64,000 nt of DNA from Parvibaculum sp045863935 (GTDB lineage: Bacteria > Pseudomonadota > Alphaproteobacteria > Parvibaculales > Parvibaculaceae). Both the position numbers and the translations under genes were made by a program. Positions 1 to 8,773 of the stretch are shown here, in pieces. Numbering within the stretch: position 1 is the stretch's first letter; every line of letters begins with the position of its first letter. Below the pieces are notes generated by a model that was not told where the DNA came from, did no database searches, and saw nothing but the letters and a program-made list of their open reading frames with translations. The stretch lies in the NCBI RefSeq assembly GCF_045863935.1, contig NZ_BTVP01000002.1, positions 62,001 to 126,000 on the forward strand, read 5' to 3'.

Positions 1-1
1 G

Positions 2-994
2 GCAGGGTGGCCGGAGGGCGACCTGCCGGCCGGCGCCGACAAGGCACGCTTCCATGCGCTGATGGACCATGCCTTTGCGGCGGAGGCCCCCGCCGACCTT
101 GGCGAGACGCACGCCGTCGTCGTCATCAAGGGTGGCAGGCTCGTTCATGAACAATACTGGACGGGCTTCGAGCCGGATGTGACCTGTCCGTCCTGGTCGA
201 AGGGGAAAAGCATCACGCAGGCGCTGGTGGGGATTCTGGCCGGGGACGGCAAGATCGACATTCATGCGCCCGCCGATGTGCCGGAATGGCAGGTGGCGGG
301 AGATCCGCGCGGCAAGATCACGCTCGACCTTCTGCTGCGCATGTCGAGCGGTCTTGCCTTTCGCGAGGACTATGTGCCGGAGCATCCCTCCGACGTGATC
401 GAGATGCTGTGGGGCAAGGGCGAGAAGGACACGGCGCATTTCGCGGCTTCCTTCCCACTGGAGCACGAACCGGGCAGTCACTGGTCCTATGCGAGCGGCA
501 CCACGAATATCGTCAGCCGCACGGCGGCGCGGGCGGCGGATGCTTTCGGGCCGGACTTCGAAGCCTTCATGCGCGAGCGCCTTTTCGATCCCATCGGCAT
601 GACGAGCGCGGCACCGAAATTCGACGAGGCGGGCACCTTCATCGGCTCATCCTTCTGCTTCTGCACACCGCGTGACTTCGCCCGCTTCGGCTATCTCTAT
701 CTGCGGGACGGCATGTGGGATGGCAGACGCATCCTGCCCGAGGGCTGGGCGGACTATGCCCGCACGCCGACATGGCAGCAGGCGGGCGTCGAGGAAGGCC
801 CCTATGGCGCGCATTGGTGGCTCGGCCTTGCGGGACCGGGCAGCTTCTCGGCGAACGGATATGACGGGCAATATACGGTCGTCGTGCCGGAACTCGACAT
901 GGTGGTGGTGCGGCACGGCAAGACGCCACTCGACGTGAAAGCCAATCCGAAGACGTGGATCGCCGACGTGGTGGACTGTTTCAGGACGGCATGA
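2..994 (+). CDS. Serine hydrolase, beta-lactamase (class C/EstB/6-aminohexanoate hydrolase) family, 5'-truncated
   Basis: The reading frame stays open to the left window edge; the residues before the first ATG (GWPEGDL, then a conserved-looking acidic stretch) fit the family N terminus, so the gene begins outside the window. The SxxK nucleophile motif reads SKGKS about 66 residues into the visible part. A YAS triad lies in SYASGTTN, the Tyr-containing motif arrangement seen in 6-aminohexanoate-dimer hydrolase relatives. A late HWWLGL..GYDGQ region fits the C-terminal substrate pocket. The family hydrolyses esters, amides or linear amides rather than beta-lactams as a rule; the substrate here cannot be read. 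No signal peptide can be judged because the start is missing. A second, differently spaced member of the same fold follows at 1404. Confidence 0.85.
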   Translation, partial: AGWPEGDLPAGADKARFHALMDHAFAAEAPADLGETHAVVVIKGGRLVHEQYWTGFEPDVTCPSWSKGKSITQALVGILAGDGKIDIHAPADVPEWQVAGDPRGKITLDLLLRMSSGLAFREDYVPEHPSDVIEMLWGKGEKDTAHFAASFPLEHEPGSHWSYASGTTNIVSRTAARAADAFGPDFEAFMRERLFDPIGMTSAAPKFDEAGTFIGSSFCFCTPRDFARFGYLYLRDGMWDGRRILPEGWADYARTPTWQQAGVEEGPYGAHWWLGLAGPGSFSANGYDGQYTVVVPELDMVVVRHGKTPLDVKANPKTWIADVVDCFRTA

Positions 995-1078
995 GGCCCG
1001 GTCTGCGACAAATACGGGAGCCAATTCCTGCGCGGCTCGTGTAGACTGCCACGCGAACAACGGTACAGGGGCTTCTCC

Positions 1079-1375
1079 TTGGGCAGCATTGTCCGGTTTC
1101 CCGGCGATCTCATCACCGAGCACGACCGCAGGCGGCTGACCGCAGCCGCCGAGGGGTCGCCGTTCGACCTCGAATTCCGCAAGAACGCGCAAGGCGTTCT
1201 CGCCCCCTATCTCACACGCTGCGGGCATTTGCGGCCGAGCTTCCGGCTGAGGAAGACGCCCGAAGGCTGGGAAGCGATCGCGATGGGGGCGGAAGACGCG
1301 GGCGCCGCCGCGGCGCGCGCGCGAAGCGCCGAAGACCTGTTCCGCGCGCTCTCAGCGCCGCCCCAAAAAGACTGA
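1079..1375 (+). CDS. Hypothetical 98-aa protein
   Basis: This short frame fills most of the gap between the two beta-lactamase-fold genes. It starts with TTG preceded by AGGGG about eight bases upstream and ends 28 bases before the next gene. The product is soluble, with mixed charge, a central CGHLRPSFRLRK stretch and an alanine/arginine-rich helical C terminus. No family is recognised. The non-ATG start and the lack of a motif keep confidence moderate. Codon choice (G/C in third positions) resembles the neighbours. Confidence 0.5.
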   Translation: MGSIVRFPGDLITEHDRRRLTAAAEGSPFDLEFRKNAQGVLAPYLTRCGHLRPSFRLRKTPEGWEAIAMGAEDAGAAAARARSAEDLFRALSAPPQKD

Positions 1376-1403
1376 AAAGAAACGCTCCCGGAGGAGAAGT
1401 CCC

Positions 1404-2645
1404 ATGAACGTCATGCCCCGCATCGCAAAACCGGAAGATATCGGCCTCGATCCGTCGCGGCTCGCCTATATCCAGAATTACTTCCAGTCCTATGTCGACC
1501 GGGGCAAGATCGCGGGCTTTTCGACGCTCATCTCGCGCCATGGCGAGATCGCCCATTTCGAGGCGGCGGGCCAGCGCGACCGTGAACGCGGGCTTGCGAT
1601 GGAGAAGGACACGATCTTCCGCATCTATTCGATGTCGAAGCCGATCACGAGCCTCGCGCTGATGATGCTCTACGAAGAGGGCCATTTTCAGCTGAACCAT
1701 CCCGTTTCGCGCTATATCCCCGCGTTCAAGAACCTCAAGGTCTGGGCAGGCGGCACGGCGGAAAAATACGAGACGAAGCCCTGCGAGCGGGAAATGACGA
1801 TCCGCGATCTCCTCACGCATACATCCGGCCTCACCTATGGCTTCATGCAGGAACATCCCGTCGATGCGCTCTACCGCAAGGCCGGCATCGAAGGCGCGAA
1901 CACGGTGAAGCTCACGCTGAAGGAAACGGTCGAGGCGATCGCCGGCTTGCCGCTTCTCTTCTCGCCCGGCCAGTACTGGAACTATTCCGTCTCGACCGAT
2001 GTCTGCGGCTATCTCGTGGAAGTGCTGTCGGGCCGTCCGCTCGACGAGTTTCTCGCCGCGCGCATCTTCGCGCCGCTCGGCATGGTGGATACGGGCTTCT
2101 TCGTGCCGAAGGAAAAGCTCGGCCGCTTTGCCACCAATTATTTCCGCAACCCGGTGACGAAGAAATCCGGCATCATGGATATGGGCGACGAGACAAGCTC
2201 CTATGCCCAGCCGCCGCGTTTCCTCTCCGGCGGCGGCGGCCTCACCTCGACCATGACGGACTATTACCGCTTCTGCCAGATGCTTCTCAATGGCGGCGAG
2301 CTCGATGGCGTGCGCATCTGCTCGCCCAAGACCATCGAATTCATGACCATGAACCATCTGCCCGGCGGCAAGACGATGAAGCAGATGTCGCGCTCGGCCT
2401 TCAGCGAGCTTGCGGCAGAGGGCGCGGGCTTCGGCCTCGGCTTCCAGGTCACGCTCGATCCGGCGGAAGCGCAGCATATCGGCTCGCCCGGCAATTTCTC
2501 ATGGGGCGGCGCCGCCTCCACCTATTTCTGGATCGACCCGGAAGAGGACCTCATCGCCATTTTCATGACGCAGCTCTACCCCTCCTCCACCTATCCGTTC
2601 CGGCCGCAATATCAGCAGCTCGTCTACGGCGCGATCACCGAATAG
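1404..2645 (+). CDS. Serine hydrolase / esterase, beta-lactamase family (family VIII esterase-like)
   Basis: A full-length 413-aa member of the class C beta-lactamase fold. The nucleophile motif is S76-M-S-K79 (in YSMSKPITS), the Tyr motif is Y194-S-V, and a late SWGGAAST segment carries the WGG motif that replaces KTG in family VIII esterases. HTSGLTYG after residue 139 is also typical. There is no signal peptide, so it is probably a cytoplasmic esterase or amidase. The start is well supported by GGAGGAGA upstream of the ATG. The substrate is unknown. It may be co-transcribed with the upstream 98-aa frame and with the EamA gene 21 bases downstream. Confidence 0.9.
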   Translation: MNVMPRIAKPEDIGLDPSRLAYIQNYFQSYVDRGKIAGFSTLISRHGEIAHFEAAGQRDRERGLAMEKDTIFRIYSMSKPITSLALMMLYEEGHFQLNHPVSRYIPAFKNLKVWAGGTAEKYETKPCEREMTIRDLLTHTSGLTYGFMQEHPVDALYRKAGIEGANTVKLTLKETVEAIAGLPLLFSPGQYWNYSVSTDVCGYLVEVLSGRPLDEFLAARIFAPLGMVDTGFFVPKEKLGRFATNYFRNPVTKKSGIMDMGDETSSYAQPPRFLSGGGGLTSTMTDYYRFCQMLLNGGELDGVRICSPKTIEFMTMNHLPGGKTMKQMSRSAFSELAAEGAGFGLGFQVTLDPAEAQHIGSPGNFSWGGAASTYFWIDPEEDLIAIFMTQLYPSSTYPFRPQYQQLVYGAITE

Positions 2646-2666
2646 CGCGAAAGCCCGCCTCTCATC

Positions 2667-3572
2667 ATGCCGCTCTGGATTGCGCTCACCATTGCGGCCG
2701 CCTTTTTGCAGAACCTTCGTTCGGCGCTGCAAAAGCGGCTGACAGGCGGCATGTCGGCGACGGGCGCGACCTATGTGCGCTTTCTCTATGGCGTGCCGGT
2801 CGCCGCGCTCTATCTCGCCATCGTCATCGGCGTGACGGGCGCCGCCCTGCCGCAGCCGGATGGTTCGTTTCTTCTCTATGCGGTGGCGGGCGGGCTCGCG
2901 CAGATCTGGGGCACGGTGCTTCTCGTCGCGCTCTATACGTTGCGCAATTTCGCCGTCGGCACGACCTATTCAAAGACCGAGACGATCCAGACTGCCCTTT
3001 TCGGCATCATCGTGCTTGGCGATCATCTGAGCCTTGGTGCCTTTCTCGCCATTCTCATCAGCCTTGCGGGCGTGATCGCGATTTCCATGGCGCAATCACA
3101 TCTGACGCTTACGAGCTTCTGGCGTGCGCTCGGCGAAAAGCCGACGCTGATGGGCATCGGTTCCGGCGCCTGCTACGGCATTGCCGCCGTCTGCTACCGC
3201 GCGGCCTCGCTGTCGCTCGATCATCCGGATTTTCTCGTCGCGGCCGGCTACACGCTCGTCGCCGTCCTCATGATCCAGACGGTGGCGATGACCGTCTGGC
3301 TCGCGGCGCGGCGGCGAAACGACCTTCGTGCCGCGATGGATACATGGCGCGTGAGTTCGCTTGTCGGACTTGCCGGTGCGCTTGCCTCGATCGGCTGGTT
3401 CACCGCCATGACGATCCAGAACGCCGCCTATGTGCGCGCGCTCGGCCAGATCGAACTCGTCTTCGCCTTCATCTCCTCGCATTTCCTGTTCCGGGAAAAA
3501 ACAAGCCCGCTCGAGCTTGCAGGCATCGCGCTGGTGATCGGCGGCATCGTCATGCTGGTTCTGTGGCGGTGA
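2667..3572 (+). CDS. EamA/DMT-superfamily inner-membrane transporter
   Basis: The 301-aa product is almost entirely hydrophobic, with about ten predicted membrane segments in two halves, as in the EamA (RhaT/DMT) family. Members export or import small metabolites. Recognisable family features are the N-terminal ALTIAAAFLQNLRSALQK helix and the closing FREKTSPLELAGIALVIGG segment, in which a basic/acidic pair precedes the last helix. It begins 21 bases after the esterase stop and reads in the same direction, so a shared transcript is plausible. The Shine-Dalgarno sequence is weak. The substrate is not inferable. Confidence 0.85.
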   Translation: MPLWIALTIAAAFLQNLRSALQKRLTGGMSATGATYVRFLYGVPVAALYLAIVIGVTGAALPQPDGSFLLYAVAGGLAQIWGTVLLVALYTLRNFAVGTTYSKTETIQTALFGIIVLGDHLSLGAFLAILISLAGVIAISMAQSHLTLTSFWRALGEKPTLMGIGSGACYGIAAVCYRAASLSLDHPDFLVAAGYTLVAVLMIQTVAMTVWLAARRRNDLRAAMDTWRVSSLVGLAGALASIGWFTAMTIQNAAYVRALGQIELVFAFISSHFLFREKTSPLELAGIALVIGGIVMLVLWR

Positions 3573-4007
3573 GGCGGTCGCCCGCCCCGCTTCCCCGGGG
3601 CGCGGCAGAACGCCGGCCCCGGGGGCTGGCGGATCGTGGAGTAAAGGGCTGCCGCGGCGTGGGGGGGCAAGGGGTCGCCGGCAACTCTTCCGCGTCCGCC
3701 GCGCGGACATGCTCGGGTGGCATGCCGGCGGAGTGGGTGCCGTCTGATCGTCCCCAAGCGAAGCGGAACGCCTTCGCCTAAGCGCGAAAATCACACGGCA
3801 TTCTTCAGTCTGGAACAACTATCGGACCTTGCCCGGACGGGGTCTGGGGGCTAGGGCGCCGGACAACTCCCGATGGAGTTACACTAGATCAGCCAATACG
3901 CCTGTCAAAGCAGATTCGTCCGTGGACGCACGATTCTACCATCACATCCGAAATGATGTGCCAGCGCGGAACAGATGCACATGAATTGGGCAGAAAACCT
4001 GTCTCAC
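3573..4007. other. Gene-free interval between convergent genes
   Basis: No convincing gene was found in these 435 bases. A GC-only hairpin (arms GCCCCG/CGGGGC, 3584-3601) follows the EamA stop but lacks a T tract. A dyad CACATC-N6-GATGTG lies at 3943-3960, downstream of the leftward dioxygenase gene, and could form part of a transcript end. Frames crossing this interval on both strands look like shadows without motifs. Confidence 0.5.
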
Positions 4008-4877
4008 TTAATGGGGCGCATCACCCGCGACGGTCGTGCGATGCATGACACGCAGATGTCCGTCATAGCCGCCATCGGCAAAATGCAGCGTGCATCTGTT
4101 GTCCCACATGGTCAGCATGTTCGTGCGCCATTTGTGGCGGTAGACGAACTGGTCCTGTGTCATATGCGTGTAAAGAAAGCCAAGAATGGCGGCGGATTCC
4201 GCATGGGTCATGCCCTGAATGCCGACCGTATAGACGGGGCTGACGAACAGCGCCTTGCGGCCCGTCACGGGATGCGTGCGCACCAGCGGATGCGGCCAGG
4301 TTTTCTCCGCATCCTTACTGACAATAATCTTCATAGTGCGCTTTTCGGTTTCCTGCGCGAAAACGCCATTCGGCCCATAGGGAAGCGCGGCGGAGTGAAC
4401 GGCGGTGAGGCCGTCCAGCACCTTCTTCATCTCGTCCGACAAGGCGTCATAGGCGCGGGTGCAATCGGCATAGAGCGTATCGCCGCCGATGGGCGGCACG
4501 ACTTTCGAGTGGAGCAGCGTTGCCGCCGGCGGGCATTCCTGAAAGCTCCAGTCCGAGTGCCAGCCCGCGCCGAAATTGCGCGCCTTCTCGTCCGGCTCGC
4601 GGCGCAGCTCCAGAATATGCGGATGGTCCTCCATCGGCGCGATGAACGGATCATGGCCGAAGGGGCCGATCTGCAATGTGAAGGCTTCAAGCTGATCATG
4701 CGTCAGCGGCTGGTCGGGAAACCAGACCACCGCATGGCGCGCCCAGGCATCCTTCACCGCGGCCAGCGTTTCCGGCGGCAGCGGCTTTGATATATCGAGG
4801 CCCGTGATCTCCGCGCCGAAACCGCTTTCGTTCGGCCGCACATGGATCGTGCCCGCCTGTGCTCTTGCTTGCGACAT
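4008..4877 (-). CDS. TauD/TfdA-family Fe(II)/2-oxoglutarate dioxygenase
   Basis: The product is 289 aa with the family iron-binding facial triad: GWHSDWSF supplies the HxD pair and the distal His lies near HRTTVAG at the C terminus; the Arg in LRVMHR is the usual 2-oxoglutarate ligand. Members hydroxylate sulfonates, aryloxyacids, alkyl sulfates and similar small acids with release of CO2 and succinate. The start at 4877 was chosen because GGGGAGGGAGA precedes it and family homology begins soon after; an upstream in-frame ATG (5072) would overlap the neighbouring gene. It is the second gene of a two-dioxygenase leftward unit, 71 bases after the first. The substrate is unknown. Confidence 0.88.
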   Translation of the reverse strand: MSQARAQAGTIHVRPNESGFGAEITGLDISKPLPPETLAAVKDAWARHAVVWFPDQPLTHDQLEAFTLQIGPFGHDPFIAPMEDHPHILELRREPDEKARNFGAGWHSDWSFQECPPAATLLHSKVVPPIGGDTLYADCTRAYDALSDEMKKVLDGLTAVHSAALPYGPNGVFAQETEKRTMKIIVSKDAEKTWPHPLVRTHPVTGRKALFVSPVYTVGIQGMTHAESAAILGFLYTHMTQDQFVYRHKWRTNMLTMWDNRCTLHFADGGYDGHLRVMHRTTVAGDAPH

Positions 4878-4948
4878 GGGTCTCCCTCCCCTTCCTGCTC
4901 CTGCCTCGGGGAGAGAGTGCCATATCGCCGCCCCGGGCACAACCCCGC

Positions 4949-5788
4949 TTACTGGAGCGGGCCGCCCGCGATCGTGATGCGGTGCATCAACCGCTTCTCG
5001 CCGTGATAGTCGTTCACGGCGAAATGCCAGGTCGCGCGATTGTCCCAGAAGGCGACCGAACCCGGCTTCCATTCGAAACGGCAGGTGAATTCCGGCCGCA
5101 CCGCATGGGCATAGAGATAATCGAGCAGCGGCTTGCTCTCGAACGGGGTCCAGCCCTCGAAATGCGTGGTGAAGGCGGGGTTCACATAGAGCGCCTTGCG
5201 GCCGCTCAAGGGATGCGTGATGACAACGGGATGCACGGCCTGACCGACAAGGCTCTCGCCCTTGAAGCCGTTTGCCTGATCGGTTGCCTTGTAGGCGCCG
5301 GCCGCGCCGAAGACATGCGCGTTGGAGTGAACCGCGCGCAGCCCATCGAGCGTTTTCTTCAGGCCCGGCGAGAGCGCCTCATAAGCCTTGTACATGTCGG
5401 CGAAAAGCGTGTCGCCGCCAGCCTCCGGCAGCTCGCGCGCGACGAGGATCGAACCCATCGCCGGTTCCTGATCGTAGGAATGATCCGTGTGCCAGCCGCC
5501 GCCGACATTGACGAGCTGGTCCTTCTCCTTGCGCACTTCGGCGATCTCGGGATAGCCGCCATTCGCCGGGAAGAACTTGTTGATGTCGATTTCGCCCCAG
5601 CGCCGCGCAAAGGCGATGTGTTCTTCCGGCGTCAGCTTCTGGTCGCGGAAGAAGATCACGCCATAGTCCCGATAGGCGGCGCGGATCGCCTCCATGTCGC
5701 TGTTCGTCGGATCGGCGAGGTTCACGCCCAGCACCTCGGCGCCGCAGCCCGGCGTCACCTTCCTGATGATTGCGCTTTCGAGACCCAT
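4949..5788 (-). CDS. TauD/TfdA-family Fe(II)/2-oxoglutarate dioxygenase
   Basis: A 279-aa paralogue of the downstream dioxygenase, with the HxD motif in GGGWHTDHSY, the motif GGDTLFADMYKAYEALS shared by taurine and 2,4-D dioxygenases, and a C-terminal distal His/Arg region (LMHRITIAG). The ATG has GGGAGG upstream. It is the first gene of the leftward pair and faces the Crp/Fnr-type gene, with an 88-bp gap that holds a strong palindrome. The arrangement suggests control of the pair by that regulator. The substrate is not determined by sequence; alkyl or aryl sulfonates, sulfates and ethers are all known for the family. Confidence 0.9.
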   Translation of the reverse strand: MGLESAIIRKVTPGCGAEVLGVNLADPTNSDMEAIRAAYRDYGVIFFRDQKLTPEEHIAFARRWGEIDINKFFPANGGYPEIAEVRKEKDQLVNVGGGWHTDHSYDQEPAMGSILVARELPEAGGDTLFADMYKAYEALSPGLKKTLDGLRAVHSNAHVFGAAGAYKATDQANGFKGESLVGQAVHPVVITHPLSGRKALYVNPAFTTHFEGWTPFESKPLLDYLYAHAVRPEFTCRFEWKPGSVAFWDNRATWHFAVNDYHGEKRLMHRITIAGGPLQ

Positions 5789-5846
5789 GATTTTCCTCCC
5801 GGCGGGTTGTCCTGCCCTTGAGGATAGGAAGCCTGCCGGTGTAGAT

Positions 5847-5862
5847 TGTTACCAAGGTAACA
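5847..5862. promoter_or_regulatory. 16-bp perfect palindromic operator between dioxygenase operon and Crp/Fnr gene
   Basis: TGTTACCAAGGTAACA is a perfect inverted repeat. Read as TGTTA-N6-TAACA it has exactly the 5-6-5 layout of Crp/Fnr-family sites. It ends 14 bases before the regulator ATG at 5877 and lies 58 bases upstream of the divergent dioxygenase start. The position fits autoregulation plus control of the dioxygenase pair. Binding by the adjacent regulator is inferred. Confidence 0.65.
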
Positions 5863-5876
5863 TTTCGGGAAAATTC

Positions 5877-6578
5877 ATGGCCCCGGCGCCGCTCCAGGAC
5901 CGTCTCGCCGCAACGCTCGCCCGCAATGCCTGGTTTTCGAAACGGCCTGCCGCGCTCAAATCCCGGCTGATCGCGCTGGCACAGGTCTCGACCGCCGAGG
6001 CCGGTCACTGGATCTACGACACGGGCGACGAGGCGGAGGGGCTTTACGGCCTGCTTTCGGGCTCGGTGACGAGCCATGTGGTGCTCGACAATGGCGAGAG
6101 TGTGCCGGTCAGCATTTCCGGGCCCGGCACGATTTTCGGCTATGCGGCGCAGGTGCTGGGCGGCAGGCGCGTCACGACCGTCATCGCCCGCGAGCGCTCC
6201 GAGATCATCTTCGTGCCGCAACATGCGATTTCCGCGATAGTGCAGGAAATGCCTTCGCTCTGGCTTCACTTCGCGGAGCTTGCGACCGAACAGCTTGTCT
6301 GGGCATTGCGCGGCTATGCGGAGCTCATGCATCTTTCGCCCCGCGCGCGGATCGCAAGCCGTCTCCACGGCTACAGCTTTCCCTGGGGCGGCGGCGGGCC
6401 CGCCACCGTGCCGATCCGTCAGGAAGAATTTGCCGAACTCATGGGCCTGTCGCGCAAGACGGTGAACATCGTGCTGCGGGAACTGGAGGAGAAGAAACTC
6501 ATCGAAACCGGCTATCGCAGCATCCGTATTCTCGATCCGGCGGGGCTCCACCGGATTGCGATGGAACCCGCACAATGA
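5877..6578 (+). CDS. Crp/Fnr-family transcriptional regulator
   Basis: The 233-aa protein has an N-terminal cyclic-nucleotide-binding-type beta-roll (GHWIYDTGDEAEGLYGLLSG is the usual core) and a C-terminal winged helix-turn-helix (EEFAELMGLSRKTVN). No Fnr-type cysteine cluster is visible, so it is not an obvious oxygen sensor; the canonical cAMP-binding RS pair is not evident either. The start at 5877 was preferred over upstream in-frame ATGs because the latter lie inside the divergent gene and the 16-bp palindrome. The effector is unknown. The gene ends just before a bidirectional terminator. Confidence 0.9.
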   Translation: MAPAPLQDRLAATLARNAWFSKRPAALKSRLIALAQVSTAEAGHWIYDTGDEAEGLYGLLSGSVTSHVVLDNGESVPVSISGPGTIFGYAAQVLGGRRVTTVIARERSEIIFVPQHAISAIVQEMPSLWLHFAELATEQLVWALRGYAELMHLSPRARIASRLHGYSFPWGGGGPATVPIRQEEFAELMGLSRKTVNIVLRELEEKKLIETGYRSIRILDPAGLHRIAMEPAQ

Positions 6579-6604
6579 AAAACCCGCGCCGTTTCCGGCG
6601 CGGG
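6578..6604 (-). terminator. Intrinsic terminator (bidirectional)
   Basis: An 8-bp perfect stem CCCGCGCC/GGCGCGGG with a six-base loop separates convergent genes. On the minus strand it is followed by TTTTT, making it a good terminator for the nitronate monooxygenase that stops at 6631. On the plus strand it begins right at the regulator stop and is followed by CTTCTC, so termination there is weaker. Confidence 0.8.
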
Positions 6605-6630
6605 CTTCTCAACGCGATTTGCCGTGCGGC

Positions 6631-7629
6631 TTATTCTGCGGCCTGCGCCACCGAAATGCCGGCCATGCGGTTCAGGCGGTTGCGGATGATTTCCTCCGCT
6701 TCGCGCACCATCCGCGTGACGAGTTCCTGGCACGAGGGAATGTCGTGGATCAGGCCCTGCACCATGCCGGCCGACCAGATGCCGTAATCGGGGTCGCCCT
6801 GCTCATAGACGACCTTGCCGCGCTGGCCGGAGACGAGATGCGCGATGTCCTCGATCTTCGCGCCGCCCTTCTTCTCGATAGCGACGACTTCCTGGCTCAC
6901 CGCGTTCTTCGCCACGCGCGCCGTGTTGTGCAGCGTACGGAAGATGAGGTCCGTCGAGCGTTCGTCGTTGGCGACGATCTGTTCCTTCACCTTCTGGTGA
7001 ATGGCGCTTTCCTTGGTGCACATGAAGCGCGTACCCATGTTGACGCCTTCGGCGCCGAGCGCGAGGGCCGCGACGAGGCCGCGCGCATCGCCGAAGCCGC
7101 CCGATGCGATCATCGGGATCTTCACCTTGTCGGCCGCGGCCGGAATGAGGATCAGGCCCGGAATGTCATCCTCGCCCGGATGGCCCGCACATTCGAAGCC
7201 GTCGATCGAGATGGCATCGACGCCCATGCGTTCGGCCGAGAGCGCATGACGGACCGCGGTGCATTTGTGAATGACCTTGATGCCGTGCTTCTTGAAATCG
7301 TCGACATGTTCCTGCGGCTTGTAGCCCGCCGTCTCGACGATCTTCACGCCCGACTCGATGATCGCGGCGCGATATTCGGCATAGGGCGGCGGCTTCAGCG
7401 CCGGCAGGATGGTGAGGTTCACGCCGAAGGGCTTGTCGGTCAGGCCCTTGCACTTCTCGATCTCCTTGCGGAGGTCTTCCGGCGTCGGCTGCGTCAGCGC
7501 CGTGATGAAGCCGAGCGCGCCCGCATTGGACACCGCCGCGACGAGTTCCGCCCGGCCGACCCATTGCATGCCGCCCTGCACGATGGGGTGTTCGACCCCG
7601 AACAGTTCGGTGAATCTGGTTTTGATCAC
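6631..7629 (-). CDS. Nitronate monooxygenase (2-nitropropane dioxygenase-like)
   Basis: A 332-aa FMN-dependent TIM-barrel enzyme. It opens with the family signature HPIVQGGMQWVG, has the ECAGHPGEDD stretch with the catalytic-type His, the phosphate-binding IASGGFGDARG and GAEGVNMGTRFMCTKES motifs. The family oxidises alkyl nitronates, but many members act on other substrates or are annotated only by fold. The start is GTG with GGAGAGAAAAA upstream. It is divergent from the LysR gene at 7859 and has a paralogue on the other side of that regulator (8867). Regulation by the LysR protein is inferred from layout. Confidence 0.9.
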   Translation of the reverse strand: MIKTRFTELFGVEHPIVQGGMQWVGRAELVAAVSNAGALGFITALTQPTPEDLRKEIEKCKGLTDKPFGVNLTILPALKPPPYAEYRAAIIESGVKIVETAGYKPQEHVDDFKKHGIKVIHKCTAVRHALSAERMGVDAISIDGFECAGHPGEDDIPGLILIPAAADKVKIPMIASGGFGDARGLVAALALGAEGVNMGTRFMCTKESAIHQKVKEQIVANDERSTDLIFRTLHNTARVAKNAVSQEVVAIEKKGGAKIEDIAHLVSGQRGKVVYEQGDPDYGIWSAGMVQGLIHDIPSCQELVTRMVREAEEIIRNRLNRMAGISVAQAAE

Positions 7630-7839
7630 TTTTTCTCTCCCTCGCCGGAGGCCACCCTTGTTGCGGCTCGAGCCTCTCGTGAATAGCTGGATGGGGCAGT
7701 TTTAGCAGAAGGTTTCGCCGCTTTGCACGAAGGGAATGGCGCCGCGCAACGCGAAAAATACCTTGCCGCAGCGTTCTCCTTGGCTTCCCAAACGCTTGAA
7801 ACGGCGGGAAATCCGGCGCAGTCTCCCTTCCCAAGATCA

Positions 7840-7853
7840 AACATGTGAATGTT
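7840..7853. promoter_or_regulatory. Possible LysR-type binding dyad
   Basis: AACAT-GTGA-ATGTT lies six bases upstream of the LysR start codon, in the divergent interval with the leftward nitronate monooxygenase. Its length and spacing match a T-N11-A-type site, but the arms are only 5 bp and the call is tentative. Confidence 0.35.
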
Positions 7854-7858
7854 CAGCC

Positions 7859-8773
7859 ATGAACAACGATTCCAACTGGGACGCCTATCGCATCTTCCTC
7901 GCCGTGGTCGACACGCAAAGCCTGTCCGGCGCGGGGCGCAGGCTGAAGCTCAGCCATGCGACGGTCGGCCGCCATATCGCCACGCTCGAGAAGCGGCTCG
8001 GCGCCAAGCTCTTCGTGCGCGAGCCGAGCGGCTATGCGCTGACCGGCGCGGGCGAGCGTCTGCGCGCCGAGGTCGAGCCGATGGCGCTTGCCGCCGAGCG
8101 CGCACTTCATGCCGCCCTCAGCGCCGATGGCGAGGCGCAGGGTCTCGTCCGCGTCGCCATTCCCCACAGCCTCGCCTCCTACTGGTTCATGCCCTATCTC
8201 GGCGAATTCGAGGAGCGCCATCCCGGCATCGAAATCGAAATCGTCAACGAGGTGACGCAGGTATCCGTGAAGCGGCGCGATGCCGACATCGTGATCCGCC
8301 CCTATGGGCCGGGGCGCGAGAATGTCGTCGGCCGCAAGATCGGCCGCATCGGTGTCGGCTTCTATGCCGCGCGCTCCTATGCGGAACAGTTCGGCCTTCC
8401 CGCGAAGCGCGAGGAATGGAAGGACCATCGCATCGTCGGCTTCGGCGGCCGCGCGGCGGAAGTCGAGCTTGCCGACTGGCTCGCCCATGTCACGCAGGGC
8501 GCGCGCGTGGTGCTGCGCTGCTTTTCGGATGCCGATCTGCTTCAGGCCGTGCGCGCGGGCGTCGGCATATCGACGCTCGTCTGCATCGTCGCCGAGGCCT
8601 ATCCCGATCTCGTCCGCATCGCGCCGCAAAAGCTCGCGAACGGTACGGAAATGTGGCTGCTCGCCCATCCCGATCTGCGCGACACGGCGCCCGTGCGTGC
8701 CGTGATCGACTTCCTCGGCGAGAAGGCGAAGATCGACCGCGACAGGCTGGCGGGACGCAGCCCCTCCGCCTGA
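7859..8773 (+). CDS. LysR-family transcriptional regulator
   Basis: The 304-aa product starts with a LysR winged HTH (FLAVVDTQSLSGAGRRLKLS, then HATVGRHIATLEKRLG) and continues into a periplasmic-binding-like effector domain. The ATG at 7859 was chosen because the LTTR N terminus begins about ten residues later; longer starts add unrelated sequence and would use the dyad region. It sits between two nitronate-monooxygenase-type genes, one divergent and one downstream, so these are its likeliest targets. The co-inducer is unknown. It is a distant paralogue of the LysR gene at 11180 and shares the GRHI.LE recognition-helix type. Confidence 0.92.
   Translation: MNNDSNWDAYRIFLAVVDTQSLSGAGRRLKLSHATVGRHIATLEKRLGAKLFVREPSGYALTGAGERLRAEVEPMALAAERALHAALSADGEAQGLVRVAIPHSLASYWFMPYLGEFEERHPGIEIEIVNEVTQVSVKRRDADIVIRPYGPGRENVVGRKIGRIGVGFYAARSYAEQFGLPAKREEWKDHRIVGFGGRAAEVELADWLAHVTQGARVVLRCFSDADLLQAVRAGVGISTLVCIVAEAYPDLVRIAPQKLANGTEMWLLAHPDLRDTAPVRAVIDFLGEKAKIDRDRLAGRSPSA

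Noticed and set aside
1212..2477. 421-codon leftward frame opposite the EstB-like gene
   Set aside because: Antisense shadow; the plus-strand frame has SxxK, Tyr and WGG motifs.
3584..3601. GC hairpin after the EamA gene as a terminator
   Set aside because: Six-base arms only and no T tract; kept only as a note in the gap entry.
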